A DNA stretch of 64,000 nt from Streptomyces sp. 6-11-2 (lineage in GTDB: Bacteria; Actinomycetota; Actinomycetes; Streptomycetales; Streptomycetaceae). The first letter of the stretch is position 1, and the number at the start of each line of letters is the position of its first letter. This document shows positions 45,233 to 52,976 of this stretch, one piece after another. Location: NCBI RefSeq assembly GCF_006540305.1, contig NZ_BJOR01000001.1, positions 5,828,001 to 5,892,000 of the forward strand, in the 5' to 3' direction. Below the pieces are notes generated by a model. That model was given only the letters and a program-made list of their open reading frames with translations. It did not search any database and was not told where the DNA came from. The position numbers and the translations under genes are program-made.

Positions 45233-46285
45233 GTGCTCGACCTGCCTCCTCTTGCCCGTTTCGGCGACCGTGTCGCCACCGGCCTGACCGATGTCACCAG
45301 CGATCCCGCGGCCCTGGACTCCAGCGGTTTCTGGGCCGTCGCCGCGGACTACGAGGGCCGGCTGACCTGCGCCCGCTTCCGTGACGTGCGGGAGGAACCC
45401 GTCCCCGCTCCCGTCCCGGGCCGGTGGCGCGGCCCGGCGGCCGGTGACTGGACCTCTTCCCTCGGCCACGCCGCGTACACGGCCGGCGTGCGCCGCGTCC
45501 GCGAGCACATCGCGACCGGCGAGGTCTACCAGGTGAACCTCTGCCGCGTGCTCGGCGCGCCGGTCGCCCCCGACGCCGACGTGGACGCCCTGACCGCCGT
45601 ACTGGCCCGCGGCAACCCGGCACCGTATGCGGGAACGATTCGCCTGCCGGGGCACGGGGTGGAGATCGCCACCGCGTCCCCCGAGCTCTTCCTGCGCCGC
45701 GACGGCCGGACCGTCGAGTCCGGCCCGATCAAGGGCACCGCCCGCACCGAGGCGGAACTCCTGGCCAAGGACTACGCCGAGAACGTGATGATCGTGGACC
45801 TGGTCCGCAACGACATCGGGCGCGTCTGCGCCACCGGCAGCGTCACCGTCCCCGACCTGTGCGTCGTCGAGAAACACCCCGGACTGGTCCACCTCGTCTC
45901 CACGGTCCGCGGCGAGCTGTGCGAGGGCGCGGGCTGGCCCGAGCTGCTCGACGCCGCCTTCCCGGCCGGCTCGATCACCGGAGCCCCCAAGTCGAGCGCC
46001 GTCAGGATCATCGACGCGCTGGAGACCGCGCCCCGCGGCCCCTACTGCGGCGGCATCGGCTGGGTCGACGCCGACCGCGGTACGGGCGAGCTGGCCGTCG
46101 GCATACGCACCTTCTGGATCGACCGCGCCGCCGGCACGTCCGTCCTGCGTTTCGGCGCCGGTGCCGGGATCACCTGGGACTCGGACCCCGAGGGCGAGTG
46201 GCGGGAGACCGAGCTGAAGGCGGCCCGGCTGCTCGCGGTAGCGTCAGGCACGTACGAGGAAAGTGGAGAGGGACTGCAACGGTGA
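45233..46285 (+). CDS. pabB: aminodeoxychorismate synthase component I-like (chorismate-binding)
   Basis: 350 residues of the chorismate-binding superfamily. C-terminal catalytic core has YQVNLCRVL, the PabB-like PIKGTART motif with Lys, DLVRNDIGRVC, GSITGAPKSSAVRIID and PYCGGIGWVD. It would convert chorismate (with ammonia from a glutaminase) to aminodeoxychorismate for folate. The N-terminus is shorter than full-length PabB. GTG 45233 is preceded by TAGACT 7 bases upstream, so a leaderless start is likely; a longer frame to 45089 overlaps the tRNA promoter and is rejected. Overlaps the next gene (GTGA), a PabC-like lyase, which supports PabB over TrpE or isochorismate synthase. Confidence 0.9.
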   Translation: MLDLPPLARFGDRVATGLTDVTSDPAALDSSGFWAVAADYEGRLTCARFRDVREEPVPAPVPGRWRGPAAGDWTSSLGHAAYTAGVRRVREHIATGEVYQVNLCRVLGAPVAPDADVDALTAVLARGNPAPYAGTIRLPGHGVEIATASPELFLRRDGRTVESGPIKGTARTEAELLAKDYAENVMIVDLVRNDIGRVCATGSVTVPDLCVVEKHPGLVHLVSTVRGELCEGAGWPELLDAAFPAGSITGAPKSSAVRIIDALETAPRGPYCGGIGWVDADRGTGELAVGIRTFWIDRAAGTSVLRFGAGAGITWDSDPEGEWRETELKAARLLAVASGTYEESGEGLQR

Positions 46286-47103
46286 AGATCTGGCTCGACG
46301 GCGCGCTGCGGGACATCGAGTCCGCCCGTGTCTCCGCGTTCGACCACGGGCTGACCGTGGGCGACGGCATCTTCGAGACGGTGAAGGCGCTCGACGGCAA
46401 GCCGTTCGCGCTCACCCGTCATCTGGACCGGCTCACCCGGTCCGCCCGCGGCCTGGGCCTGCCCGACCCCGACCACGACGAGCTGCGCCGCGCCTGCGCC
46501 GCCGTGCTCGAGGCCAACCCGATGCCGCTGGGCCGGCTGCGCATCACCTACACCGGCGGTCAGGGTCCCCTCGGCTCCGACCGGGGGGACCACGGCCCGA
46601 CGCTGCTGGTCGCCCTCGGCGAGACCACCCGCCGCCCCGACTCCACCGCCGCCGTCACGGTGCCCTGGACCCGCAACGAGCGCGGCGCCCTCACCGGCCT
46701 GAAGACCACCTCGTACGCCGAGAACGTCGTCGCGCTCGCCCGCGCCCACCAACACGGCGCCACCGAGGCCCTGTTCGGCAACACCGTCGGACGGCTCTGC
46801 GAGGGCACCGGCTCCAACGTCTTCGTCGTCCTCGACGGGGAGATCCACACCCCGCCGCTCGCCTCCGGCTGCCTCGCCGGGATCACCCGCGCCCTCACGA
46901 TCGAGTGGACGGGCGCGAAGGAGACCGACCTGGCGCTGGACGTCCTGAGCCGGGCCGAGGAGGTCTTCCTCACCTCCACCCTGCGCGACATCCAGGCCGT
47001 GCACCGTGTCGACGACCGCGAACTGCCGGACGCCCCGGGCCCGGTGACCGCCAAGGCCATGCGGATCTTCGACGAACGCTCGGCACACCGACTGGACCCC
47101 TAG
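46282..47103 (+). CDS. pabC: aminodeoxychorismate lyase-like class IV aminotransferase
   Basis: 273 residues of the fold-type IV PLP family. Starts VKIWLDGALRDIESARVSAFDHGLTVGDGIFETV, has the PLP lysine in LKTTSYAENVVALARA and FGNTVGRLCEGTGSNVFVV, then TSTLRDIQAVHRVDD. Paired with PabB, the likely reaction is release of pyruvate from aminodeoxychorismate to give p-aminobenzoate; D-amino-acid or branched-chain transaminase activity cannot be excluded. GTG overlaps the pabB stop. The TAG stop is shared with the left end of a 190-bp palindromic element. Confidence 0.9.
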   Translation: MKIWLDGALRDIESARVSAFDHGLTVGDGIFETVKALDGKPFALTRHLDRLTRSARGLGLPDPDHDELRRACAAVLEANPMPLGRLRITYTGGQGPLGSDRGDHGPTLLVALGETTRRPDSTAAVTVPWTRNERGALTGLKTTSYAENVVALARAHQHGATEALFGNTVGRLCEGTGSNVFVVLDGEIHTPPLASGCLAGITRALTIEWTGAKETDLALDVLSRAEEVFLTSTLRDIQAVHRVDDRELPDAPGPVTAKAMRIFDERSAHRLDP

Positions 47104-47291
47104 GGCCTCTCGTTTGGATCATGCCGGGCTCGCGGGGCCTGGCATCGTTCCCCCAAGCTCTTCGAGCAGGGGGTATCCCCAGCCGCGTTGTCGTCGGTCG
47201 GCAGGGCGGAGCCCTGCCGCCCTCCTCCGCCGTGCGATGCACGGCACCGGACCCCGCTCCCTGATCCGGCCTGATCCAAACGAAAGACCCT
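47102..47291. repeat. palindromic repeat element, copy 3 (190 bp, mosaic)
   Basis: Inverted ends AGGGCCTCTCGTTTGGATCA and TGATCCAAACGAAAGACCCT (18 of 20 complementary) enclose a core shared with the 229-bp element at 52748-52976 (CCCCCA...GGGGGTAyCCCCA then GCCGCGTTGTCG, later CTCCGCCnTGCGATGC). It starts inside the pabC stop codon. Size, inverted ends and dispersed copies resemble a MITE-like nonautonomous element; no transposase nearby. Confidence 0.75.
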
Positions 47292-47368
47292 GGACACGGC
47301 GGTCCGGATCCGCACACGCGGGCCATAATCGGCTGCCGCGTCGTGCCGCAGCGGGTAGAACATCCCTG

Positions 47369-48193
47369 ATGACCACGACCCTGCGGCCGACCGAGCCGCT
47401 GCAGCAGAACGCCGACGGAACCCGTTCACGCCGCTACCAGGTGTGCGTGAACAGCCGTCCGGTCGGCGGGATACACCTCGCCACGCACCCCGTCTTCGGG
47501 CCCTCCGTCGCCCGGGTCCTCGACCTGCACATCGACGAACCGGACCGCCGCCGGGGCCGCGGCACGGTGGCCGCGCTCGCCGCCGAGGAGGTGGTGCGCG
47601 GCTGGGGCTGCAAGCGGATCGAGGCCGCCGTGCCCGCCGACACCGAGGCCGCGGTCCGGCTGGTCACGGCGCTCGGCTACGTCGAACGCAACCGCACCAT
47701 GGAGAAGCGGCTGGACGCCACCGCGCCCGAACTGCCCGCCGGCAGCCGGGGCAGGCCCATGACCCCGGCCGAGTACGGCCCGTGGCTCGAAGACGGCAAG
47801 CGCGGCTACGCGCAGAGCTGGATCGACCGCGGTGTGCCCGCCGACGAGGCATGGGCCAAGTCGGAGGAGGACCACGCCCGGCTGCTGCCCCAGGGCCCCG
47901 ACACCCCGGGCATGGTGCTCAGCGTCCTGGAGCACGAGGGCACCCCGGTCGGCACGCTGTGGGTGGCGGTCACCGAGGAGCGGGCCTTCGTCTACGACGT
48001 CGAGGCCGACGAGCGCTTCCGCGGCCGGGGCCACGGCCGCTCCCTGATGCTGCTGGCCGAGGCCCAGGCGCTGGCCGCGGGCAGAAGCGTCCTGGGCCTC
48101 AACGTCTTCGCGGGTAACACCCCGGCCGAGCGGCTGTACGAGTCCCTCGGCTACCGGCCCGTGCTGCGCGCCGTCTACAAGGAACTGCTCTGA
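47369..48193 (+). CDS. tandem GNAT acetyltransferase
   Basis: 274 residues with two GNAT domains. The first (~1-115) has VLDLHIDEPDRRRGRGTVAALAAEE and AVRLVTALGY; the second (~130-274) has VYDVEADERFRGRGHGRSLMLLAEAQALAAG and LNVFAGNTPAERLYESLGY. Only the second ends in the classical Tyr helix, so the first may be structural. Substrate unknown. A CATAAT -10-like element is at 47324-47329. ATG 47369 is chosen because an upstream frame runs through the repeat element. Confidence 0.88.
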   Translation: MTTTLRPTEPLQQNADGTRSRRYQVCVNSRPVGGIHLATHPVFGPSVARVLDLHIDEPDRRRGRGTVAALAAEEVVRGWGCKRIEAAVPADTEAAVRLVTALGYVERNRTMEKRLDATAPELPAGSRGRPMTPAEYGPWLEDGKRGYAQSWIDRGVPADEAWAKSEEDHARLLPQGPDTPGMVLSVLEHEGTPVGTLWVAVTEERAFVYDVEADERFRGRGHGRSLMLLAEAQALAAGRSVLGLNVFAGNTPAERLYESLGYRPVLRAVYKELL

Positions 48194-48240
48194 GGAACCG
48201 CTTCGGCACTCCGTGCGAACGGGGGCGACGGACGGGCCGG

Positions 48241-48771
48241 TCAGTTCCCCTGCCCGGCCTCGGCCAGCAGCCGGTCCACGATCTCCTCGACGCGCTCGCG
48301 CAGCCCCTCCTGGCTCTTGCCGCCGTCCAGGCGCTCGCCCCCGACCACGTACGTCGGCGTGCCGGTCACGCCGATCGCCTTGCCCTCGGCCTGGTCGGCG
48401 TCGATGATCAGGATGTGCCGGCCGTCGATCAGCGCGGTGTCGAACTCCTCGGCGTCCAGGCCCAGTTCACGTGCCACCTCGATCAGGACGGGCTCGCCCT
48501 CGCGGGCCAGCCGCTCGACCCGGCCCAGCACCGCCTCCACGTACGGCCACCCCTGCCCCTGCTCGGCGGCCTCCTCCGCGGCCTGCGCGGCGGCGAAGGA
48601 GTGCTGGTGCTTCTCCAGCGGGAAGTGCCGCAGCCGCAGCTCCAGCCGGTCGCCGTACCGGGCACGCAGGGCACGCAGGTCATCGAGCGCGGTACGGCAG
48701 TCGGGGCACTGGAGCTCGCACCAGACGTCGAGGACCGGGACGGGGGCGTGGGCGGGGGAGGAGTCGCTCAT
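48241..48771 (-). CDS. DsbA-family thioredoxin-fold protein
   Basis: 176 residues, DsbA-like: WCELQCPDCRTALDDLRAL with the CPDC active-site pair near residues 22-25, FPLEKHQHSFAAAQAAEEAAEQGQGW helical insertion, and the cis-proline loop VTGTPTYVVGGERLDGG. No signal peptide is visible, so it may act in the cytoplasm or be related to FrnE-type oxidoreductases. Converges with the double-GNAT gene and is divergent from the 148-aa membrane gene. Confidence 0.9.
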   Translation of the reverse strand: MSDSSPAHAPVPVLDVWCELQCPDCRTALDDLRALRARYGDRLELRLRHFPLEKHQHSFAAAQAAEEAAEQGQGWPYVEAVLGRVERLAREGEPVLIEVARELGLDAEEFDTALIDGRHILIIDADQAEGKAIGVTGTPTYVVGGERLDGGKSQEGLRERVEEIVDRLLAEAGQGN

Positions 48772-48962
48772 GGGGACAGTCTCCCAGGCCCCTGGCGGGC
48801 GCCCCAACCGGGATCACACGTCGTACGCCCCACCGGGACCTGCGGAGGAGACGACCCGGAGATCCCCCTGAAGTCCGCCCGGAACATGGCCTCCCCGGCG
48901 GTGGGCGGTGCAGGATGGAAGGGACGAACCACCCCGACCGGTGAGCCTGCCTGGAGGACCGG

Positions 48963-49409
48963 ATGATCGCCGAGACCGTATGTTCCGCCGTTTCCGCGGC
49001 CGGCCTGGGCATCGCCGCCGTCACGGCGTACCGGCGGCGCTTCCTCGCCGCGGCCCGTATCGCCGCCTACTCCCTGATCCCGGTCGGCCTGGCGATGACC
49101 GGAATCGTCGGCTGGCTGGCCGACACCGCCCTCAGCCCGACCGCCTGGGCGGGATTCGGCCTGCTCGGCGCCGCCTGGCTGCTCTTCGCGACGACCCGGG
49201 CGGTGGAGCGCCGCCGCGGCGGCACGCGCACGGAGCGCAAGGAGACGACCCGGACGGCGGAGCGGGGAGCGGTGGCTCCGGCGGCGTCGGCGCCGTCCCT
49301 GGGACCGGCCGCCCGCACCTCCGGCCGGCCCGCCGCGAAGCCGGCGGCGTCCGGGGGCGAGGACGACTTCAGCGACATCGAGGCGATCCTGAAGAAGCAC
49401 GGCATATGA
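48963..49409 (+). CDS. small membrane protein with conserved acidic C-terminus
   Basis: 148 residues: three hydrophobic segments in the first ~80 residues (LIPVGLAMTGIVGWLA, WAGFGLLGAAWLLFAT), then a basic/Ala/Pro linker and a distinct C-terminal motif GGEDDFSDIEAILKKHGI that looks like a short docking helix. GGAGGACCGG is near the ATG. I do not recognise a function; from memory similar proteins occur across Streptomyces. A hairpin terminator follows. Confidence 0.8.
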   Translation: MIAETVCSAVSAAGLGIAAVTAYRRRFLAAARIAAYSLIPVGLAMTGIVGWLADTALSPTAWAGFGLLGAAWLLFATTRAVERRRGGTRTERKETTRTAERGAVAPAASAPSLGPAARTSGRPAAKPAASGGEDDFSDIEAILKKHGI

Positions 49410-49440
49410 CGGTGATCATGGGTGCGCCCGTAAGTGATCA

Positions 49441-49462
49441 CGGTCCGCGCCGAAGCGGACCG
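49441..49462 (+). terminator. hairpin after the 148-aa membrane gene
   Basis: CGGTCCGC pairs with GCGGACCG around GCCGAA, 32 bp after the stop. Eight-base stem, no T-run. Confidence 0.65.
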
Positions 49463-49547
49463 AAGATCACGGAATCCGGCTGACTCCCGCACAATCCTGG
49501 TGTGTTGATCGCGTCAGCCGTGGCGGCTGCGTCATCATCGCCCCGAG

Positions 49548-49700
49548 ATGGTGGACACGACACAGAGCGAGTCCGCGCCGAAGCAGGACGAGCCGCGCGG
49601 ATGTCTCTTCGCCCTTTCCCAGCCGCCGCTGATGATCTTCCTTGCGGTGATCGGGTGTCTGCTGCTCATGGCTTCGTTGCACGACCTGCTGTTGCTGTGA
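49548..49700 (+). CDS. 50-residue single-pass membrane protein
   Basis: ATG 49548 to TGA 49698-49700: MVDTTQSESAPKQDEPRG, then CLFALSQPPLMIFLAVIGCL and LLMASLHDLLLL. A charged N-terminus and one long hydrophobic helix with two cysteines, the layout of conserved Streptomyces micro-membrane proteins. A terminator hairpin directly downstream (49713-49739) supports a transcription unit. GCCCCGAG before the ATG is a weak SD. No known function. Confidence 0.7.
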   Translation: MVDTTQSESAPKQDEPRGCLFALSQPPLMIFLAVIGCLLLMASLHDLLLL

Positions 49701-49712
49701 GCCGTATCCGTG

Positions 49713-49739
49713 GGTCCTCGGCGTCACCCGCCGGGGACC
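49713..49739 (+). terminator. hairpin terminator after the 50-aa gene
   Basis: GGTCCTCGGCG pairs with CGCCGGGGACC (one G-U) around a 5-nt loop; lies between the 50-aa gene and the convergent CGNR gene and may serve both. Confidence 0.75.
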
Positions 49740-49801
49740 ACGACAACCATCGGCACGGCGCCGGGACGGCCCGGACAGGTCCGTCACCCGGCCCCCCCCG
49801 C

Positions 49802-50362
49802 TCAGCCGGCCGCCTCCTTGCGGCGCGCCCGGTAGGCGGCCACATGCAGACGGTTGCCGCACGTACGGCTGTCGCAGTACCGCCGCGAGCGGTTGCGGGA
49901 CAGATCGACGAAGGCACGCCGGCAGTCGGGAGCCTCGCAGCGCCGCAGCCGCTCCCGCTCCCCGGCCACCACGAAGAACGCGAGCGCCATCCCGCAGTCG
50001 GCGGCCAGGTGGTCGGCCACGGAGGCACCGGGCGCGAAGTAGTGCACGTGCCAGTCGTACCCGTCGTGGTCCGTCAGCCGGGGCGTGGTGCCCGCGGCGG
50101 CCACCAGCTCGTTGATCATGCCCGCGGCCGTCCGGCAGTCCGGGGCCGCGAAGATCCCCGCGAACCGGCCGCGGATCCTGCGCACTGCGGAGAGATCGAA
50201 CTCCGACAGCACACCCACATCGCTCATCTTGTGGTTCGCCACGAAATCCGCGAGCGCCGCGACGTCCTCCAGCCCGTCCGGTGCCCCGTCGTCCTCCGGT
50301 GCGGTGTTCACCAGATCCACCACGGTGTCCAGCGCGCACCGGGTGTCGTGGGTGATCAGCAC
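49802..50362 (-). CDS. CGNR zinc-finger protein with ABATE-type domain
   Basis: 186 residues. N-terminal ~130 residues form the stress-induced ABATE-like domain (LITHDTRCALDTVVDLVNTA, WHVHYFAPGASVADHLAADCGMAL), C-terminal ~45 the CGNR zinc finger with C-x4-C and C-x4-C ligands (RRCEAPDCRRAFVDLSRNRSRRYCDSRTCGNRLHVAAYRAR). The family is thought to bind DNA and regulate transcription; targets unknown. GTG 50362 follows GGGAGCG. Upstream start options lack homology. Confidence 0.9.
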   Translation of the reverse strand: MLITHDTRCALDTVVDLVNTAPEDDGAPDGLEDVAALADFVANHKMSDVGVLSEFDLSAVRRIRGRFAGIFAAPDCRTAAGMINELVAAAGTTPRLTDHDGYDWHVHYFAPGASVADHLAADCGMALAFFVVAGERERLRRCEAPDCRRAFVDLSRNRSRRYCDSRTCGNRLHVAAYRARRKEAAG

Positions 50363-50468
50363 GTTTCGCTCCCTGACCTGGGGATCGGGCACACGCCCGC
50401 CGATGCAGGCCGATGGTAGTGGCTCCACGCGCCCCCGAGCAGCTCACGGCGCCGCCGCTGCGGCCACG

Positions 50469-50517
50469 CGAGCACATCGGCACCAGCCCCCGCGGGAGAC
50501 CGGTGCCGATGTGTTCG
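50469..50517 (-). terminator. long hairpin downstream of ssgB
   Basis: CGAGCACATCGGCACC pairs with GGTGCCGATGTGTTCG (one G-U) around a 17-nt loop. Positioned just past the ssgB stop on the minus strand; likely ssgB terminator. Confidence 0.8.
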
Positions 50518-50597
50518 CGTATGCGGTTGTCCTGGCCCGAGCCGTCTCCCCGAGTGGACGGCGACGGGCAGCTTGAAGGGTTTCGACGGGCCTGCTC

Positions 50598-51011
50598 CTA
50601 ACTCTCCGCGAGGATGTGCGACAGCTCCTGATCCAGATCGAAGTGCCGGTGTTCCGTGCCGGGGGGCACGGCCGCGTCCGTTCGCTTCAGGAAGGACTCC
50701 AGGGCCCGCGCAGGGGCCTCGAGCAGGGCTTCGCCCTCCGGAGAGCTCAGGGCGATGCACACGACGCCCTGGCCATGGCTGCGCGAAGGCCAGACACGGA
50801 CGTCTCCGGTACCCGTGGGTCGGTGAAGCCCCTCGGCGAGGAGGTCGCGGGCGAACACCCACTCGACGGTCTCCTCGGCTCCGGTATGGAAGGTGGCGTG
50901 CACGGCGTAGGGGTCGGCCGTGTCGTACCGCAGGCCTGCGGGGACAGGCAGAGAGGACTCGCTCGATACAACGAGGCGCAGGTGCAGCTCGCAGCTGACC
51001 GTGGTGTTCAT
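50598..51011 (-). CDS. ssgB: sporulation-specific cell-division regulator SsgB
   Basis: 137 residues beginning MNTTVSCELHLRLVVSSESS, with DPYAVHATFHTGAEETVEW, RPTGTGDVRVWPS and the C-terminal HFDLDQELSHILAES: this agrees in length and sequence with SsgB of Streptomyces as I know it. SsgB, positioned by SsgA, recruits FtsZ to future septum sites during sporulation-specific division. Start at the internal ATG (51011) because longer frames add a basic stretch absent from the family. Its promoter region is shared with the divergent TIGR02611 gene; sigma-H dependence is known for S. coelicolor ssgB, but I do not assign its promoter here. Confidence 0.96.
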   Translation of the reverse strand: MNTTVSCELHLRLVVSSESSLPVPAGLRYDTADPYAVHATFHTGAEETVEWVFARDLLAEGLHRPTGTGDVRVWPSRSHGQGVVCIALSSPEGEALLEAPARALESFLKRTDAAVPPGTEHRHFDLDQELSHILAES

Positions 51012-51203
51012 AAGCGCCAGGGCCTTTCGCTCAGTGTGCGCTCGGGGATTCGCACGTCGGCGAAATCGACATGCCACCTACGGTGCCGTTGTAAACCCCT
51101 CTGAGTGTTTTGCTTGGCTTTACGTAACTCTTCCGGCCGAGGGTGTGTTCGTACGGTACGCCCATTCCGGTGACCGGATTCTCGTCCGGTACGGTTGAAA
51201 CGT

Positions 51204-51668
51204 ATGAATACGGGGAGTGACGAACCGCAGAAGTCGGCCGAGGAGCCGGAAGGGGCGGAGGTCGAGGCGGAGGCGGAGGAGGCGCGGGGCCGGCGGGGGC
51301 TGGGGTCGCGGGCTCCCGCGTTCGTCCGGTCACGCCGCGTGCTGCACCTGGGCTGGCAGGTGGGGATCTTCCTCGTCGGACTCCTGGTCGTGATCGCCGG
51401 CGTCGTCATGCTCGCGCTGCCCGGACCGGGCTGGCTGGTGATCTTCGGCGGCATGGCGATCTGGGCCACCGAGTTCGTCTGGGCCCAGCTGGTGCTGCGC
51501 TGGACCAAGCGCAAGGTCACCGAGGCAGCCCAGCAGGCCCTCGACCCCGAGGTGCGCCGCCGCAACATCGCGCTTACCCTGATCGGCCTGGTGATCGTCG
51601 CCGCGCTGGTCGGGGTGTACGTCTGGAGGTTCGGTTTGGTGCCGCCCTGGGGCGTCGGCGGCCGCTGA
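51204..51668 (+). CDS. TIGR02611-family membrane protein
   Basis: 154 residues: acidic N-terminus, helix VGIFLVGLLVVIAGVVMLAL, the family motif LPGPGWLVIFGGMAIWATEF, and a second helix IALTLIGLVIVAALVGVYVW, with a basic loop between. Function unknown in this actinobacterial family. ATG 51204 has no SD; TACGGT 8 bases upstream suggests a leaderless start. Divergent from ssgB. Confidence 0.88.
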   Translation: MNTGSDEPQKSAEEPEGAEVEAEAEEARGRRGLGSRAPAFVRSRRVLHLGWQVGIFLVGLLVVIAGVVMLALPGPGWLVIFGGMAIWATEFVWAQLVLRWTKRKVTEAAQQALDPEVRRRNIALTLIGLVIVAALVGVYVWRFGLVPPWGVGGR

Positions 51669-51749
51669 ACGCGGCGGGTGGCGTCCCGTTGCTCGCCGGG
51701 CCGTGGTCCCGGGCATCCCCTGACATGCGGTAATGTTCTCTCTGTGCCC

Positions 51750-51821
51750 GGGCGATTAGCTCAGTGGGAGAGCGCTTCGTTCACACCGAAGAGGTCACTG
51801 GTTCGAACCCAGTATCGCCCA
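51750..51821 (+). tRNA. tRNA-Val (anticodon CAC), copy 1
   Basis: Cloverleaf with acceptor GGGCGAT/ATCGCCC, anticodon loop TTCACAC (CAC), T-arm GGTTCGAACCC. A TAATGT -10-like element is at 51731-51736. Identical to the copy at 52632. Confidence 0.93.
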
Positions 51822-52145
51822 CCCGGAACCGGCGGCCCGTCTGCGATCACGCGGACGGGCCGTTGGTCTATGTCTGAGGCGCCAGAGAGCGCGGTGACGA
51901 TCCGTTACTTCTGAGTGGAGCGCCGGCGAACGCGCCGAGAAGTCGACCCTCTCCGTCCCGTTCTTCCCGAAGAAGTATTTGAGGATCAAGGAGAAGGCCG
52001 ACTTCCGGGACTATGTCCCATTCCGGGAGAAGTGCCGGACGCCGTCGGAGGAAATCCCCGGACCTTTTCCAAAACGCCGTCACCTTTCTTCATGGGTACG
52101 GAAGAAGAGATCCCGAACCGCGGGCGTCCGGGCCAGACTCGTTCC
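51822..52145. other. 324-bp gap of lower GC after tRNA-Val
   Basis: After the terminator comes sequence clearly less GC-rich than the surroundings (about 51930-52110, with AAGAAGTATTTGAGGATCAA-type runs), containing only short frames without homology (for example MSEAPESAVTIRYF at 51870-51914). Its composition beside a tRNA gene suggests remnant foreign DNA, but no integrase or attachment repeat other than the duplicate tRNA was found. Confidence 0.5.
51833..51862 (+). terminator. terminator of tRNA-Val copy 1
   Basis: CGGCCCGTC pairs with GACGGGCCG around a 12-nt loop, 12 bp after the tRNA, followed by TTGGTCT. Confidence 0.8.
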
Positions 52146-52592
52146 ATGGACTGGACCCACTACCGCTTCCGCACCCGGTGGACCCTGCCCGCACCGCCCG
52201 ACGCCGTCTACCGGGCGCTGGAGCGGGTCGAGGACTACCCGCACTGGTGGCGGCAGGTGCGCGAGGTGACCCGGACCGACCCGGCGACCGGCGTCATCCG
52301 GATCCGTTCCCTCCTGCCCCACGACCTGACCTTCACCGCGCGCGAGGTGCGCCGCGAGCCGGCCGCCGGAGTCCTGGAGGCCGCGCTCACCGGGGACGTC
52401 GACGGCTGGGCGCGCTGGACGCTCACCGCGCACGGCACCGGCACCCTCGCCCGCTACGACCAGATCGTCGACGTGAACAAACCGCTGCTCAGGCGGCTCG
52501 CCGTGCCCGGCCGGCCCCTCTTCCGCGCCAACCACCGGCTGATGATGCGAGCCGGACGACGCGGACTGGCCGCCCACCTGGAAGCGGTTTGA
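52146..52592 (+). CDS. SRPBCC (polyketide cyclase-like) family protein
   Basis: 148 residues of the START/SRPBCC fold: WTLPAPPDAVYRALERVEDYPHWWRQVREV at the start, VIRIRSLLPHDLTFTAREV and ALTGDVDGWARWTLTAHGTGTLARYDQIVDVNKPLLR in the sheet region, and a C-terminal helix. Members bind hydrophobic ligands or act as cyclases; no specific role here. ATG 52146 has no evident SD. It lies between two identical tRNA-Val(CAC) genes. Confidence 0.85.
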   Translation: MDWTHYRFRTRWTLPAPPDAVYRALERVEDYPHWWRQVREVTRTDPATGVIRIRSLLPHDLTFTAREVRREPAAGVLEAALTGDVDGWARWTLTAHGTGTLARYDQIVDVNKPLLRRLAVPGRPLFRANHRLMMRAGRRGLAAHLEAV

Positions 52593-52618
52593 ACGAACGC
52601 GCCGCGGGCCTGTATGGT
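52589..52618 (+). promoter_or_regulatory. promoter of tRNA-Val copy 2
   Basis: TTGAAC (52589-52594), 18-bp spacer, TATGGT (52613-52618), 13 bp before the tRNA: a plausible vegetative promoter overlapping the end of the SRPBCC gene. Confidence 0.65.
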
Positions 52619-52631
52619 TCAGTGCGTTCCC

Positions 52632-52703
52632 GGGCGATTAGCTCAGTGGGAGAGCGCTTCGTTCACACCGAAGAGGTCACTGGTTCGAACCCAGTATCGC
52701 CCA
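52632..52703 (+). tRNA. tRNA-Val (anticodon CAC), copy 2
   Basis: Identical in all 72 positions to the copy at 51750; flanks differ after a few bases, so the duplication covers little more than the gene. Confidence 0.93.
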
Positions 52704-52709
52704 CCGGGT

Positions 52710-52740
52710 AAGGCCGGTCCGCACAGGCGGACCGGCCTTT
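52710..52740 (+). terminator. terminator of tRNA-Val copy 2
   Basis: AAGGCCGGTCCGC pairs perfectly with GCGGACCGGCCTT around ACAG, then TTTC: a classical intrinsic terminator. Confidence 0.88.
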
Positions 52741-52747
52741 CACATGC

Positions 52748-52976
52748 CTAGTGCTGTGACCGGAAAGGTTCACCGGCTCGCGACGCCCGGCACGGCACTC
52801 CCCCAGCCTTCGGCCGGGGGTACCCCCACGCCGCGTTGTCGCATCACCCGAGTACATCCAGTACGCGGGCAATGCTCCGCCTTGCGATGCTCCCCCACTG
52901 CCTGAACGGCGTGGGAGGTGCCCCCAGCACCGGACGCCGCGAGCTTCCCGGCAAACCTTCCCGGCCACAGCACTAG
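52748..52976. mobile_element. 229-bp MITE-like element with ~45-bp inverted ends
   Basis: Left end CTAGTGCTGTGACCGGAAAG, right end (reverse complement) CTAGTGCTGTGGCCGGGAAG; similarity continues about 45 bp with a few mismatches and a small indel. No coding capacity. The core shares blocks with the element at 47102-47291 and the hairpin at 33044-33080. Its right CTAG supplies the TAG stop of the exonuclease gene. Size and ends suggest a nonautonomous transposable element or a fold-back regulatory repeat; no target-site duplication seen. Confidence 0.7.

Noticed and set aside
51678..51914. Short plus-strand frame running through tRNA-Val copy 1
   Set aside because: It reads through a tRNA gene and its terminator; only the last 14 codons lie outside and show nothing.
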